Made by a program: the position numbers and the translations under genes | Shown here: positions 1 to 6,650 of the stretch, piece by piece | Position numbering within the stretch: position 1 is the stretch's first letter | Layout of the letters: the number at the start of each line of letters is the position of its first letter | Assembly (NCBI GenBank): GCA_946547205.1 | Contig: CAMNPA010000046.1 | Location: 1-7,911 of the forward strand | DNA from: an uncultured Selenomonadales bacterium | Lineage (GTDB): Bacteria > Bacillota > Negativicutes > Selenomonadales > Selenomonadaceae | DNA: 7,911 nt | Direction of reading: 5' to 3' | The notes under the pieces: model-generated | Databases searched by the model: none | What the model saw: only the letters and a program-made list of their open reading frames with translations | Told to the model about the DNA's origin: nothing

Positions 1-1
1 A

Positions 2-139
2 GCCGCACGTCAAAACGCCGAGATTTTAGACAAGTCTCTGGTCTTCGAGGCAGTCAAAAATATTTTGGCGAGCAAACAAGCCAATGCGGGAATAAAGACT
101 AAATCGCGGAGCAAACGTCCAACAATCAGCGAGCCGTGA
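2..139 (+). CDS. C-terminal fragment of an unrecognised protein
   Basis: An open frame enters from the left edge and ends at TGA 137-139. It gives 45 residues, starting AARQNAEILDKSLVFEAV and ending in a basic tail (KTKSRSKRPTISEP). The first half looks like an amphipathic helix and the end looks disordered, which suits a protein C-terminus. The other two forward frames close earlier, at 102 and 29. The stop lies 34 bp before the next gene, on the same strand. No catalytic motif is visible and I do not recognise the family. The helical end resembles chaperone or trigger-factor-like tails only vaguely, so no function is given. It could also be a non-coding stretch that happens to be open. Confidence 0.45.
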   Translation, partial: AARQNAEILDKSLVFEAVKNILASKQANAGIKTKSRSKRPTISEP

Positions 140-143
140 CAAG

Positions 144-172
144 TCAAATGCCGTCTTCAAAATATCATTTGA
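144..172 (+). repeat. 7-bp inverted repeat reaching into the RBS of the R-M gene
   Basis: TCAAATG (144-150) and CATTTGA (166-172) are perfect reverse complements separated by 15 nt. The right arm covers the first two bases of the GAGGTGAT ribosome binding site. As RNA it would form a small hairpin that partly hides the site; as DNA it could be an operator. A 7-bp match at this distance could also be chance. Confidence 0.35.
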
Positions 173-178
173 GGTGAT
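171..178 (+). promoter_or_regulatory. Extended Shine-Dalgarno of the R-M gene; raises a start-codon question
   Basis: GAGGTGAT matches the anti-SD end of 16S rRNA over eight bases. The first conventional start in frame, GTG 174, lies inside this site and has no SD of its own upstream. An in-frame ATT at 183 lies 8 nt after GAGG, exactly the spacing seen at proS (GAGG then 8 nt then TTG). Translation may therefore begin at ATT 183. Confidence 0.6.
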
Positions 179-3100
179 TAAAATTTTTACTCTCGAAACT
201 TTTTTAGCCGATTCAACTCACAAGTCAACCATTTTTTCGCCCGCGCAGATTAATTTTCTCGAATCCAACGCTTACACCAAAATTATTCGCGACAAAGAAA
301 TTCCGTTCATAAAATGTCTCGTTCGCGGCAAAGAAATTCGTCTCACGCCCGAAGAAGCCGTCCGTCAAATGTTTATTCGCAAACTTATCGACGATTACGG
401 CTACAAAACCGCTCAAATGGCTGTTGAACACCCGATTCACTTCGGCAGAGAGACTAAACGCGCCGATATTGTCATTTTTGAGCCAAATCACCCGACTACA
501 GAGTATATCATCGTCGAAGTCAAGAAACCTAAGCTTAAAGACGGCAAGGAACAACTTAAATCTTACTGCAACGCTACAGGTGCGACTATCGGCGTATGGT
601 CGAACGGCGAAAAAATTTCTTTTTACCACCGCAAAGACCCGAATTATTTTGAAGATATTCCCGATATTCCGCGCGAAAATCAGAAACTCAAAGATATTTT
701 GACGGAGCGTTGGACTTTTGATTGGTTGGAAGCCAAAGACAAACTTTTAACCGAAAATAAAACGCTTGCCGACTTGATTCGCGAAATGGAAGATGAAGTT
801 TTGGCAAATTCCGGCAAAGATGTTTTCGAGGAAGTTTTCAAGCTGATTTATACAAAACTTTACGACGAAATGATGAGCGGGCGCGACAGAAAACGTGTTT
901 TGGAATTCAGAAACTACGGCGATACAGATTCCGGCTTGAAAGACACCATTCAAGATCTTTTTGACAGCGCACAGAAAAAATGGAGCGGAATTTTCCCGCT
1001 GAAAACAAAAATTGAACTTATGCCTTCGCATTTGGCTGTTTGCGTCTCGTCTCTGCAGAACGTCAAGCTTTTCAACTCGAATCTCGACGTTATCGACGAT
1101 GCCTTTGAATATTTGATGACCAAATCGCAAAAAGGCGAGAAGGGACAATTTTTCACGCCGCGATATGTGATTGATATGTGCGTCCGTATGCTCAACCCAA
1201 AATCTTCCGAATCAATGATTGATACTGCCGCCGGTTCATGCGGATTTCCCATGCACACGACTTTTTACGTCTGGAAAAAAATTTTGGACTCGAAGGGCAT
1301 TAAACAAAGTCATCTGTTCACCGCAGAAAAAAAGCCGCCCGAATGCGAGGATTACGTCAATGAAAACGTTTTCGCCATTGATTTCGATGAAAAGACCGTT
1401 CGCGTCGCCAAAACTTTGAATTTAATCGCCGGAGACGGTAAAACCAACGTTATTTGCTTGAATACGCTCGATTACGGTCGTTGGCACGAAGTTATCGGCG
1501 AATTTAATTGGCAGAAAAGTTATAACGCCGGCTTTCTGAAACTGATTGACTTTTGCGCTACCGAAAATGATTACAGCCAATTTAATTTTGATATTGTGAT
1601 GGCTAATCCGCCGTTCGCGGGCGACATCAAGGAAGGGCAAATCATTACCAAATACGAACTCGGCAAGAATTCTCGCGGAAAATATCAATCCAAAGTCGGG
1701 CGCGACATTCTTTTCATTGAACGCAACCTTAATTTTCTCAAAAACGGCGGTCGAATGGCGATAATTTTGCCGCAAGGACGCTTTAATAACTCCAGTGACA
1801 AATATATTCGCGATTTTATTGCCGAACGCTGCAGAATTTTGGCGGTAGTTGGTTTGCACGGCAATGTTTTCAAACCGCACACTGGAACTAAGACGAGCGT
1901 GCTTTTTGTGCAGAAATGGGACGAAAAATTGTGTCCGCGACGCGATGATTATCCTATTTTCTTTGCAACAATGCGCGAACCGTCAAAAGACAATTCCGGC
2001 GAAAAAATTTTTGAAACTGCCGGCGGAAAACTCCTTCGAGACGCTCACAATCACACAATCGTTAAGCACGACCTGTTTAATCACGACGGAAAGACGCGCG
2101 ACGGCATTGCGGAGGCTTTTATTGAGTTTGCCAAGCGCGAAGGGCTAAGTTTTTTTGAAAAAAGCTCCTTCGACGCCGCTAAATATCAAATTTTGTCGGA
2201 GGAGCTTGAATGTACGGAAATTTTTTTGTCATGGATTGTAAAAAACAATTTTGACTTCAGAATTGATAGCGAATACTTCCAAAAATGCTATTTGAAAGTT
2301 TATTCTCCTTCATTGAACAAAAATTTAACACTTGAAGACATTGCAATAGTAAAAGGCGGAAAAAGATTGCCTTTAGGCGAAAATTTTTCAACAGAAGGCA
2401 CTCCATATATACGAGCCGAAGACGTAAAGAATAATTTTGTTGACTACTTGAACTCTCCAAGAATATCAAAACGAGTTTATGAGCAAATAAAACAGTATCA
2501 GACCAAAAAAAATGATGTTCTTTTAACAATCGTTGGTTCTATTGGAAATGTCGGTTTCGTAATGTTTGACTTAGATATTTGCAACCTAACTGAAAATTGC
2601 GTTCGACTTGAATCAAAAAAAGTTAATCCTTCTTACTTGTTTGCTTATTTTCTTTCAAAATATGGTAAGATACAGATTGAAAGAGAAAAAGTTGGAACTG
2701 TTCAACCTAAATTAGCAATAGAACGAATTAAACGATTCAATATCTTTGTTCCGTCAGTCATATTTCAAATCCAAATCGAAAATACGATAAAATCAGCGTA
2801 CGAAAAATTAAAGCGAGCCGACGAAAACTATCACGCGGCGGAAAAAAACTTATCAGAGGCATTGAACTTGGAAAAATTCACTCCGAGCGAGGAAAATGTT
2901 GCGATAAAAAGTTTCAGCGCGTCATTTATGGCTAGCGGACGCCTCGACGCAGAATTTTATCAGCCTAAATACGATGACATTGCTAAAAAGCTTGCTGAAC
3001 TTTCGGGCGGGCGACGTATTAAAGATTTTTTCAAACTCGTTAAAGATATTTGCGACCGCCGCGCAGATTTTTACAAATACGTTGAAATTGGCGATGTGAA

Positions 3101-3575
3101 CATTTCAAACGGCGTAGCGGTTGCGAATTTGATTGCGACAGACGAATTGCCCGACAATGCAAAGATTATGACGCAGAATGGAGATATTCTTGTTTCAAAA
3201 GTCCGACCGAACAGAGGAGCAGTCGCCATCTTGCGCGAAAATGATTTACTTGTTAGCGGAGCGTTTGCAGTTCTTCGTTCAAGTAAAAATTTTTCAAGTG
3301 AAGTGTTGCAAGTCTTACTTCGGACGAAAATTTATCGCGATTTAATGCTTAAATACAACGTCGGCACGTCATATCCAGTCATAAAAGACGACGACGTATT
3401 AAATTTGCCGTTACCTGTGGTTTCGATAGAAATACAAGAAAAAATCGCCGCACAGGTTATCGAATCATTCAGACTGCGTAGCGAATCGGAAAAACTTTTA
3501 TTCAAAGCTAAATTGGCGGTAGAAATGGCGATTGAACGCGACGAGGACGTTGCGACAGAAAAATTCTTTGCATAA
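174..3575 (+). CDS. Single-chain restriction-modification enzyme (HsdR-N nuclease + N6-adenine methyltransferase + two TRDs; type IIG-like)
   Basis: The predicted product of 1133 residues should both methylate adenine in, and cut near, a two-part DNA site. Residues ~55-175 form an HsdR-N-type PD-(D/E)XK nuclease: E85, D98 in RADIVIF, E115-x-K117 in VEVKK, and a QxxxY motif at 127-131. Residues ~180-345 resemble the helical HsdM N-terminal domain, ending in GEKGQFFTPRYV. The SAM-binding motif I is DTAAGSCGFP (350-359) and catalytic motif IV is NPPF (478-481). Two HsdS-like TRDs follow (~714-860 and ~943-1083), each with a helical spacer after it (YEKLKRADENYHAAEKNL; the C-terminal helix). There are no helicase or ATPase motifs, so this is not HsdR; a type IIG enzyme assembled from type I modules fits best. 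The start is given as GTG 174, but ATT 183 suits the SD better. No separate hsdR, hsdM or hsdS is in the window. TRD1 is unusually AT-rich. The recognition sequence cannot be predicted. Confidence 0.9.
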   Translation: MIKIFTLETFLADSTHKSTIFSPAQINFLESNAYTKIIRDKEIPFIKCLVRGKEIRLTPEEAVRQMFIRKLIDDYGYKTAQMAVEHPIHFGRETKRADIVIFEPNHPTTEYIIVEVKKPKLKDGKEQLKSYCNATGATIGVWSNGEKISFYHRKDPNYFEDIPDIPRENQKLKDILTERWTFDWLEAKDKLLTENKTLADLIREMEDEVLANSGKDVFEEVFKLIYTKLYDEMMSGRDRKRVLEFRNYGDTDSGLKDTIQDLFDSAQKKWSGIFPLKTKIELMPSHLAVCVSSLQNVKLFNSNLDVIDDAFEYLMTKSQKGEKGQFFTPRYVIDMCVRMLNPKSSESMIDTAAGSCGFPMHTTFYVWKKILDSKGIKQSHLFTAEKKPPECEDYVNENVFAIDFDEKTVRVAKTLNLIAGDGKTNVICLNTLDYGRWHEVIGEFNWQKSYNAGFLKLIDFCATENDYSQFNFDIVMANPPFAGDIKEGQIITKYELGKNSRGKYQSKVGRDILFIERNLNFLKNGGRMAIILPQGRFNNSSDKYIRDFIAERCRILAVVGLHGNVFKPHTGTKTSVLFVQKWDEKLCPRRDDYPIFFATMREPSKDNSGEKIFETAGGKLLRDAHNHTIVKHDLFNHDGKTRDGIAEAFIEFAKREGLSFFEKSSFDAAKYQILSEELECTEIFLSWIVKNNFDFRIDSEYFQKCYLKVYSPSLNKNLTLEDIAIVKGGKRLPLGENFSTEGTPYIRAEDVKNNFVDYLNSPRISKRVYEQIKQYQTKKNDVLLTIVGSIGNVGFVMFDLDICNLTENCVRLESKKVNPSYLFAYFLSKYGKIQIEREKVGTVQPKLAIERIKRFNIFVPSVIFQIQIENTIKSAYEKLKRADENYHAAEKNLSEALNLEKFTPSEENVAIKSFSASFMASGRLDAEFYQPKYDDIAKKLAELSGGRRIKDFFKLVKDICDRRADFYKYVEIGDVNISNGVAVANLIATDELPDNAKIMTQNGDILVSKVRPNRGAVAILRENDLLVSGAFAVLRSSKNFSSEVLQVLLRTKIYRDLMLKYNVGTSYPVIKDDDVLNLPLPVVSIEIQEKIAAQVIESFRLRSESEKLLFKAKLAVEMAIERDEDVATEKFFA
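2226..2800 (+). other. Low-GC block coinciding with TRD1 of the R-M gene (probable exchanged specificity cassette)
   Basis: A hand count over 2221-2820 gives 187 G+C in 600 bases (31%). Sample 60-base lines on either side give 43-50% (1621, 1801, 2041, 3001), and two in TRD2 give 43% (3061, 3121). Codon use also changes: Arg shifts from CGC/CGT towards AGA/CGA, and AT-ending codons dominate. The block spans roughly residues 685-875, that is TRD1 and the start of its spacer helix. The reading frame continues through both edges, as expected for in-frame domain replacement. Confidence 0.6.
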
Positions 3576-3595
3576 TCGATTTGAATTGTTATAAT
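3567..3595 (+). promoter_or_regulatory. Extended -10 sigma-A-type promoter of proS
   Basis: A perfect extended -10 (TGTTATAAT, 3587-3595) lies 17 bp after a moderate -35, TTTGCA at 3567-3572 (4 of 6 to TTGACA). Transcription should start near 3602, about 9 bp before the proS SD. The leader would be only about 22 nt, which rules out a T-box riboswitch between this promoter and proS. The -35 overlaps the last codons of the R-M gene. Confidence 0.75.
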
Positions 3596-3610
3596 GACGG
3601 AAAATTTATC

Positions 3611-3617
3611 AGAGGTG
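3611..3617 (+). promoter_or_regulatory. Shine-Dalgarno that fixes the proS start at TTG 3624
   Basis: AGAGGTG is followed by TTG at 3624, 8 nt after AGAGG. The upstream in-frame ATG at 3594 overlaps the -10 box and has no SD, so it is rejected as the start. From TTG the protein begins MRATQLYAPTLRESPAEAE, which lines up with the N-terminus of E. coli ProRS. Confidence 0.8.
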
Positions 3618-3623
3618 AACATT

Positions 3624-5339
3624 TTGAGAGCAACACAACTTTACGCGCCGACGTTGCGAGAATCTCCGGCGGAAGCAGAACTTGTCAGCCATAAGCTCAT
3701 GTATCGCGCGGGACTGATTCGCAAGGCGGCAGGCGGCTTGTATTCGTACTTGCCACTCGGTTGGCGCACGATGAAAAAAATCATGCAGATCATTCGCGAA
3801 GAAATGGATTCGGCGGGCGGACAAGAAATTTTAATGCCAATCGTGCAGCCGGCGGAAATTTGGCAGACTTCGGGACGTTGGGCAGTCTACGGGCCGGAAA
3901 TGATGCGGCTAAAAGATCGTCACGGCAGAGAATTCGCATTGGGTCCGACGCATGAAGAAATGATAACGACGCTGATTCGCGATGAAGTCCGTTCCCATAA
4001 ACAACTGCCGCTGATGCTTTATCAAATTCAAAATAAATATCGCGATGAAATTCGTCCGCGCTTCGGATTGATGAGAAGTCGCGAATTCGTCATGAAAGAT
4101 TTGTATTCGTTCGACAAAGACGTTGACGGCATGAACGTTTCGTATCAGAAAATGTACGACGCTTACACGAAAATTTTCACGCGTTGCGGACTGAAGTTCC
4201 GTCCTGTCGAGGCTGACAACGGCGCAATCGGCGGCGGACACTCGCACGAATTCACGGTGCTTGCTCCCAGCGGCGAAAGTTCCATTGCCTATTGCGAAAG
4301 TTGCGATTATGCCGCGTCCGACGAGAAAGCCGAGCTCAAAGTCATCACAGCCGACGTTGAAGAGCTCAAGCCGCTTGAAAAAGTTTCGACGCCCGATTGT
4401 CACACGATTGAGCTTGTCAAAAATTTTTTGAACGTGCCGATTGAAAAGACGATTAAAGCCGTGGCGTTCATGGACGACGACGAGCGATTGATTCTGGCAT
4501 TTGTGCGCGGCGACCACGAAGTCAACGAGATTAAAGTTTTGAACGTCGTCGAAGGTGCGAATCATCTTTACATGGCGGAAGAAAAACTTATCAACGCTGC
4601 AAATTCCTGCGCGGGCTTCATGAGTCCAATCGGTCTCAATGACAAGGCGATAATCATTGTCGACCAAACCGTTATGGAAATGTACAACGCGGTTGCCGGT
4701 GCCAATGAAGTCGACGCGCATTTTATCAACGTCACGCCGCGCAGAGACTTTGACGCCGAAAAAATTCACGTCGCCGATATTCGCATGGTGCAAGCCGGCG
4801 ATCCTTGTCCGAAGTGCGGAAAGCCGTTGCACATGACGCGCGGAATTGAAGTCGGGCAAGTCTTCACGCTCGGCAAAAAATATTCGCAGGCTCTCAACGC
4901 GACATTCCTTGACGAAGACGGCTCCACGAAAACTTTTGAGATGGGCTGCTACGGTATCGGCGTCGGACGAACAATGGCGGCGGCTATCGAGCAGAACAAC
5001 GACGCGGACGGAATTATCTGGAATAAAAACATTGCTCCGTTTGAAGTCGTTGTTGTGCCCGTCAATGCAAAAGATTCTGCGCAACTTGAATTCGCGGAAA
5101 AAATTTACGACGAGCTGAAATCTGCGGGTGTTGACGTTTTGCTTGATGACAGAAAGGAACGCGCCGGCGTCAAGTTCAAGGACTGCGACCTGATAGGGTA
5201 TCCTCTTCGCGTGACGGTCAGCCCGAAAACTTTGCAAAGCGGCAATGTTGAAGTCAAAGTTCGTCACAGCGGCGAGTTCATGACTTTTGCCCGCGCAGAT
5301 GTCATAAAAAATATTTTGGAGCTGTTGAAGACGCTGTAA
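3624..5339 (+). CDS. proS: Prolyl-tRNA synthetase (bacterial type, with editing domain)
   Basis: This cytoplasmic class II synthetase charges tRNA-Pro with proline using ATP. The product has 571 residues, close to the 572 of E. coli ProRS. Visible parts: motif 1 around 61-82 (P72), the TxE proline-binding loop at T109-H-E111, motif 2 from R140 (RDEIRPRFGLMRSREF), and motif 3 at 441-457 (GCYGIGVGR). The bacterial INS editing domain lies at ~225-400, with K278 in IEKTIKAV matching the lysine needed for clearing Ala-tRNA-Pro in E. coli. The anticodon-binding domain is ~474-571 (LLDDRKERAGVKFKDCDLIG). CxxC pairs at 224/227 and 395/398 flank the INS domain and may bind a metal. The gene has its own promoter and ends at a terminator-like hairpin, so it is probably expressed independently of both neighbours. 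The start is TTG, chosen from the SD and the family N-terminus. No defect is seen. Confidence 0.97.
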   Translation: MRATQLYAPTLRESPAEAELVSHKLMYRAGLIRKAAGGLYSYLPLGWRTMKKIMQIIREEMDSAGGQEILMPIVQPAEIWQTSGRWAVYGPEMMRLKDRHGREFALGPTHEEMITTLIRDEVRSHKQLPLMLYQIQNKYRDEIRPRFGLMRSREFVMKDLYSFDKDVDGMNVSYQKMYDAYTKIFTRCGLKFRPVEADNGAIGGGHSHEFTVLAPSGESSIAYCESCDYAASDEKAELKVITADVEELKPLEKVSTPDCHTIELVKNFLNVPIEKTIKAVAFMDDDERLILAFVRGDHEVNEIKVLNVVEGANHLYMAEEKLINAANSCAGFMSPIGLNDKAIIIVDQTVMEMYNAVAGANEVDAHFINVTPRRDFDAEKIHVADIRMVQAGDPCPKCGKPLHMTRGIEVGQVFTLGKKYSQALNATFLDEDGSTKTFEMGCYGIGVGRTMAAAIEQNNDADGIIWNKNIAPFEVVVVPVNAKDSAQLEFAEKIYDELKSAGVDVLLDDRKERAGVKFKDCDLIGYPLRVTVSPKTLQSGNVEVKVRHSGEFMTFARADVIKNILELLKTL

Positions 5340-5353
5340 CGGCTTGTTGGCAG

Positions 5354-5401
5354 TTAGGGACGAGGAGCTTTGAATTGGTTCCTCGTTCCTAAAATTTTTT
5401 T
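5354..5401 (+). terminator. Terminator-like hairpin after proS, directly against the zorA RBS
   Basis: The arms 5354-5368 and 5378-5392 form a 15-bp stem (core AGGGACGAGGA with TCCTCGTTCCT) containing two G-U pairs and a 9-nt loop. Two A residues and then seven T follow (5395-5401). The zorA SD starts at 5403, only two bases later, so upstream transcripts must pass through this hairpin to reach zorA. It could be the proS terminator, an attenuator for the next operon, or both. Confidence 0.75.
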
Positions 5402-5402
5402 C

Positions 5403-5409
5403 GGAAGGA
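5403..5409 (+). promoter_or_regulatory. Shine-Dalgarno fixing the zorA-like start at ATG 5418
   Basis: GGAAGGA ends 8 nt before ATG 5418. An in-frame TTG at 5370 would add 16 residues but lies in the hairpin loop with no well-placed SD, so it is rejected. Confidence 0.8.
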
Positions 5410-5417
5410 TTCAAGTT

Positions 5418-6650
5418 ATGGAAGATTTTATTTCAAGATTCGGGCTGACAATATTTTGTTTAATCGTCATGGTTGTATGGTTCCTGCAAGCGTTCCCCAA
5501 ATTTAAGCGTTACGTTGATGAAAATCCGTTTGGCGACTACGAACAGCCGAGTACCGCATCGGTTTTGGGAGTTTTGGGCACTTTCATAGGTATTGCGTAT
5601 GGTCTTTGGAATTTTGATTCTTCGCCTGAGGCAATGCATAATAGCATTGAAAATCTTTTGAGCGGAATGACTACGGCATTTTTCACTTCGATTATCGGCA
5701 TGGGAATTTCTCTCGGTTTAAAAAATTATCAAGCAAACGCGCAGAAAAATTTTAAACAAGCCGTCAAGCCCAATTCGACAATCGCCGACTTGATTCAATA
5801 TCTGCAACAAGCCGACGCCGAAAAGTCCGCGCAGTTTAAACACTTGGAAGATGTTTTGCAAGCCAACAACGACAATATCATTCGTGCGCTTGAAGAATTC
5901 GGAAAAAATCTGTCGGAAAACAATGCAAAGATTTTTATCGACGCGTTAAACGAAACGATGAAAGATTTCAACCAAAAACTCACTGAACAGTTCGGAGAAA
6001 ACTTCAAGCAGCTGAATATTGCCGTCGGACGTCTTTTGGAGTGGCAAGAGAATTATAAAGCGACGCTTGAACGCATTACGGAAAATCTGCAAGCAACTTT
6101 TGAAGGAATTGACGCCGTAAAAAATTCTGTCGCCAAAATTGAAGAATCCGCCGCCTCGATTACGAAGAGCAGCGAACAAATTTTAAATCTTATCGTCACT
6201 GCCAACATGTACGAGCAAAAACTCCGCCAAGTTTTGAGCGAAATTCAATCCGTCAGTAAAAATACTACAGAATCAATCGACGATTTAACAACGAGCATGA
6301 ATGACGCCATAAACAACGCAAACGAAATGACGCAAAGAATTTCTGCGACGACAAACACGGCTCTGAATAGAATTGCCGACACGACCAATCAAACAATCGC
6401 TTCGATGCGGAAGATGTCCGACGACCTCAACCGCGAATCATTCAAGATAACGTCCGAGACCATTTCAAAAATGGATGCAATGATGAAACAGAATGAGGAA
6501 GACTTCAGAGAGTCGCTTAAAACGCTCGGAAAGGCAATGCTGCAGATTTCAAATAAATTCGCGCAAGATTATACGCCTTTGGCAGAAAGATTGAGAGAAA
6601 TTGTCAGGATAGCGGAACAAGTCAAATCCAAAGGAGGCGGCTTGTTTTGA
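5418..6650 (+). CDS. zorA: ZorA-like membrane protein (MotA/TolQ/ExbB-type) with coiled-coil tail
   Basis: The 410-residue inner-membrane protein is predicted to be the channel subunit of an ion-driven motor. Membrane segments lie at about 5-26, 48-64 (VLGVLGTFIGIAYGLW) and 81-102 (TTAFFTSIIGMGISLG). The last two carry the Gly/Thr-rich pattern of MotA/TolQ/ExbB proteins and the LGTFIGI signature typical of ZorA. Residues ~120-400 form a long cytoplasmic helical tail rich in Ser, Thr, Asn and Gln, like methyl-accepting chemotaxis protein coiled coils. Near the end is NKFAQDYTPLAERLREIV, which I associate with ZorA C-termini. Its stop overlaps the zorB-like start (TTGA). In characterised Zorya systems ZorA pentamers surround a ZorB dimer and the tail passes the phage signal to effectors. 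The tail here looks short, since E. coli type I ZorA is about 700 residues as I recall. A non-Zorya MotA-like role is the main alternative. Confidence 0.8.
   Translation: MEDFISRFGLTIFCLIVMVVWFLQAFPKFKRYVDENPFGDYEQPSTASVLGVLGTFIGIAYGLWNFDSSPEAMHNSIENLLSGMTTAFFTSIIGMGISLGLKNYQANAQKNFKQAVKPNSTIADLIQYLQQADAEKSAQFKHLEDVLQANNDNIIRALEEFGKNLSENNAKIFIDALNETMKDFNQKLTEQFGENFKQLNIAVGRLLEWQENYKATLERITENLQATFEGIDAVKNSVAKIEESAASITKSSEQILNLIVTANMYEQKLRQVLSEIQSVSKNTTESIDDLTTSMNDAINNANEMTQRISATTNTALNRIADTTNQTIASMRKMSDDLNRESFKITSETISKMDAMMKQNEEDFRESLKTLGKAMLQISNKFAQDYTPLAERLREIVRIAEQVKSKGGGLF
6631..6637 (+). promoter_or_regulatory. Shine-Dalgarno inside zorA deciding the TTG start of zorB
   Basis: AAGGAGG lies 9 nt before TTG 6647. 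The next in-frame ATG (6671) would remove the residues just before the membrane segment and has no such site. The TTGA overlap with the zorA stop implies translational coupling and a fixed ratio of the two subunits. Confidence 0.75.

Noticed and set aside
3594..3623. ATG 3594 as the proS start
   Set aside because: It overlaps the TATAAT box and lies upstream of the SD. The ten extra residues have no counterpart at the N-terminus of E. coli ProRS.
3576..3623. T-box or other riboswitch leader for proS
   Set aside because: The predicted transcript start near 3602 leaves a leader of about 22 nt, and the whole gap is 48 bp, too short for a T-box.
3909..5414. A 501-codon open frame on the minus strand
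   Set aside because: It lies antisense to the whole of proS, which is certain from its motifs. Its translation shows no recognisable domain and no organised SD. Long antisense frames are expected here from the codon bias of the + strand gene.
768..5800. Repeated GCCGACTTGATTC in the R-M gene (about 768) and the zorA-like gene (about 5786)
   Set aside because: Both copies encode A-D-L-I in unrelated proteins with favoured codons; a 13-base match is best read as codon-use coincidence.
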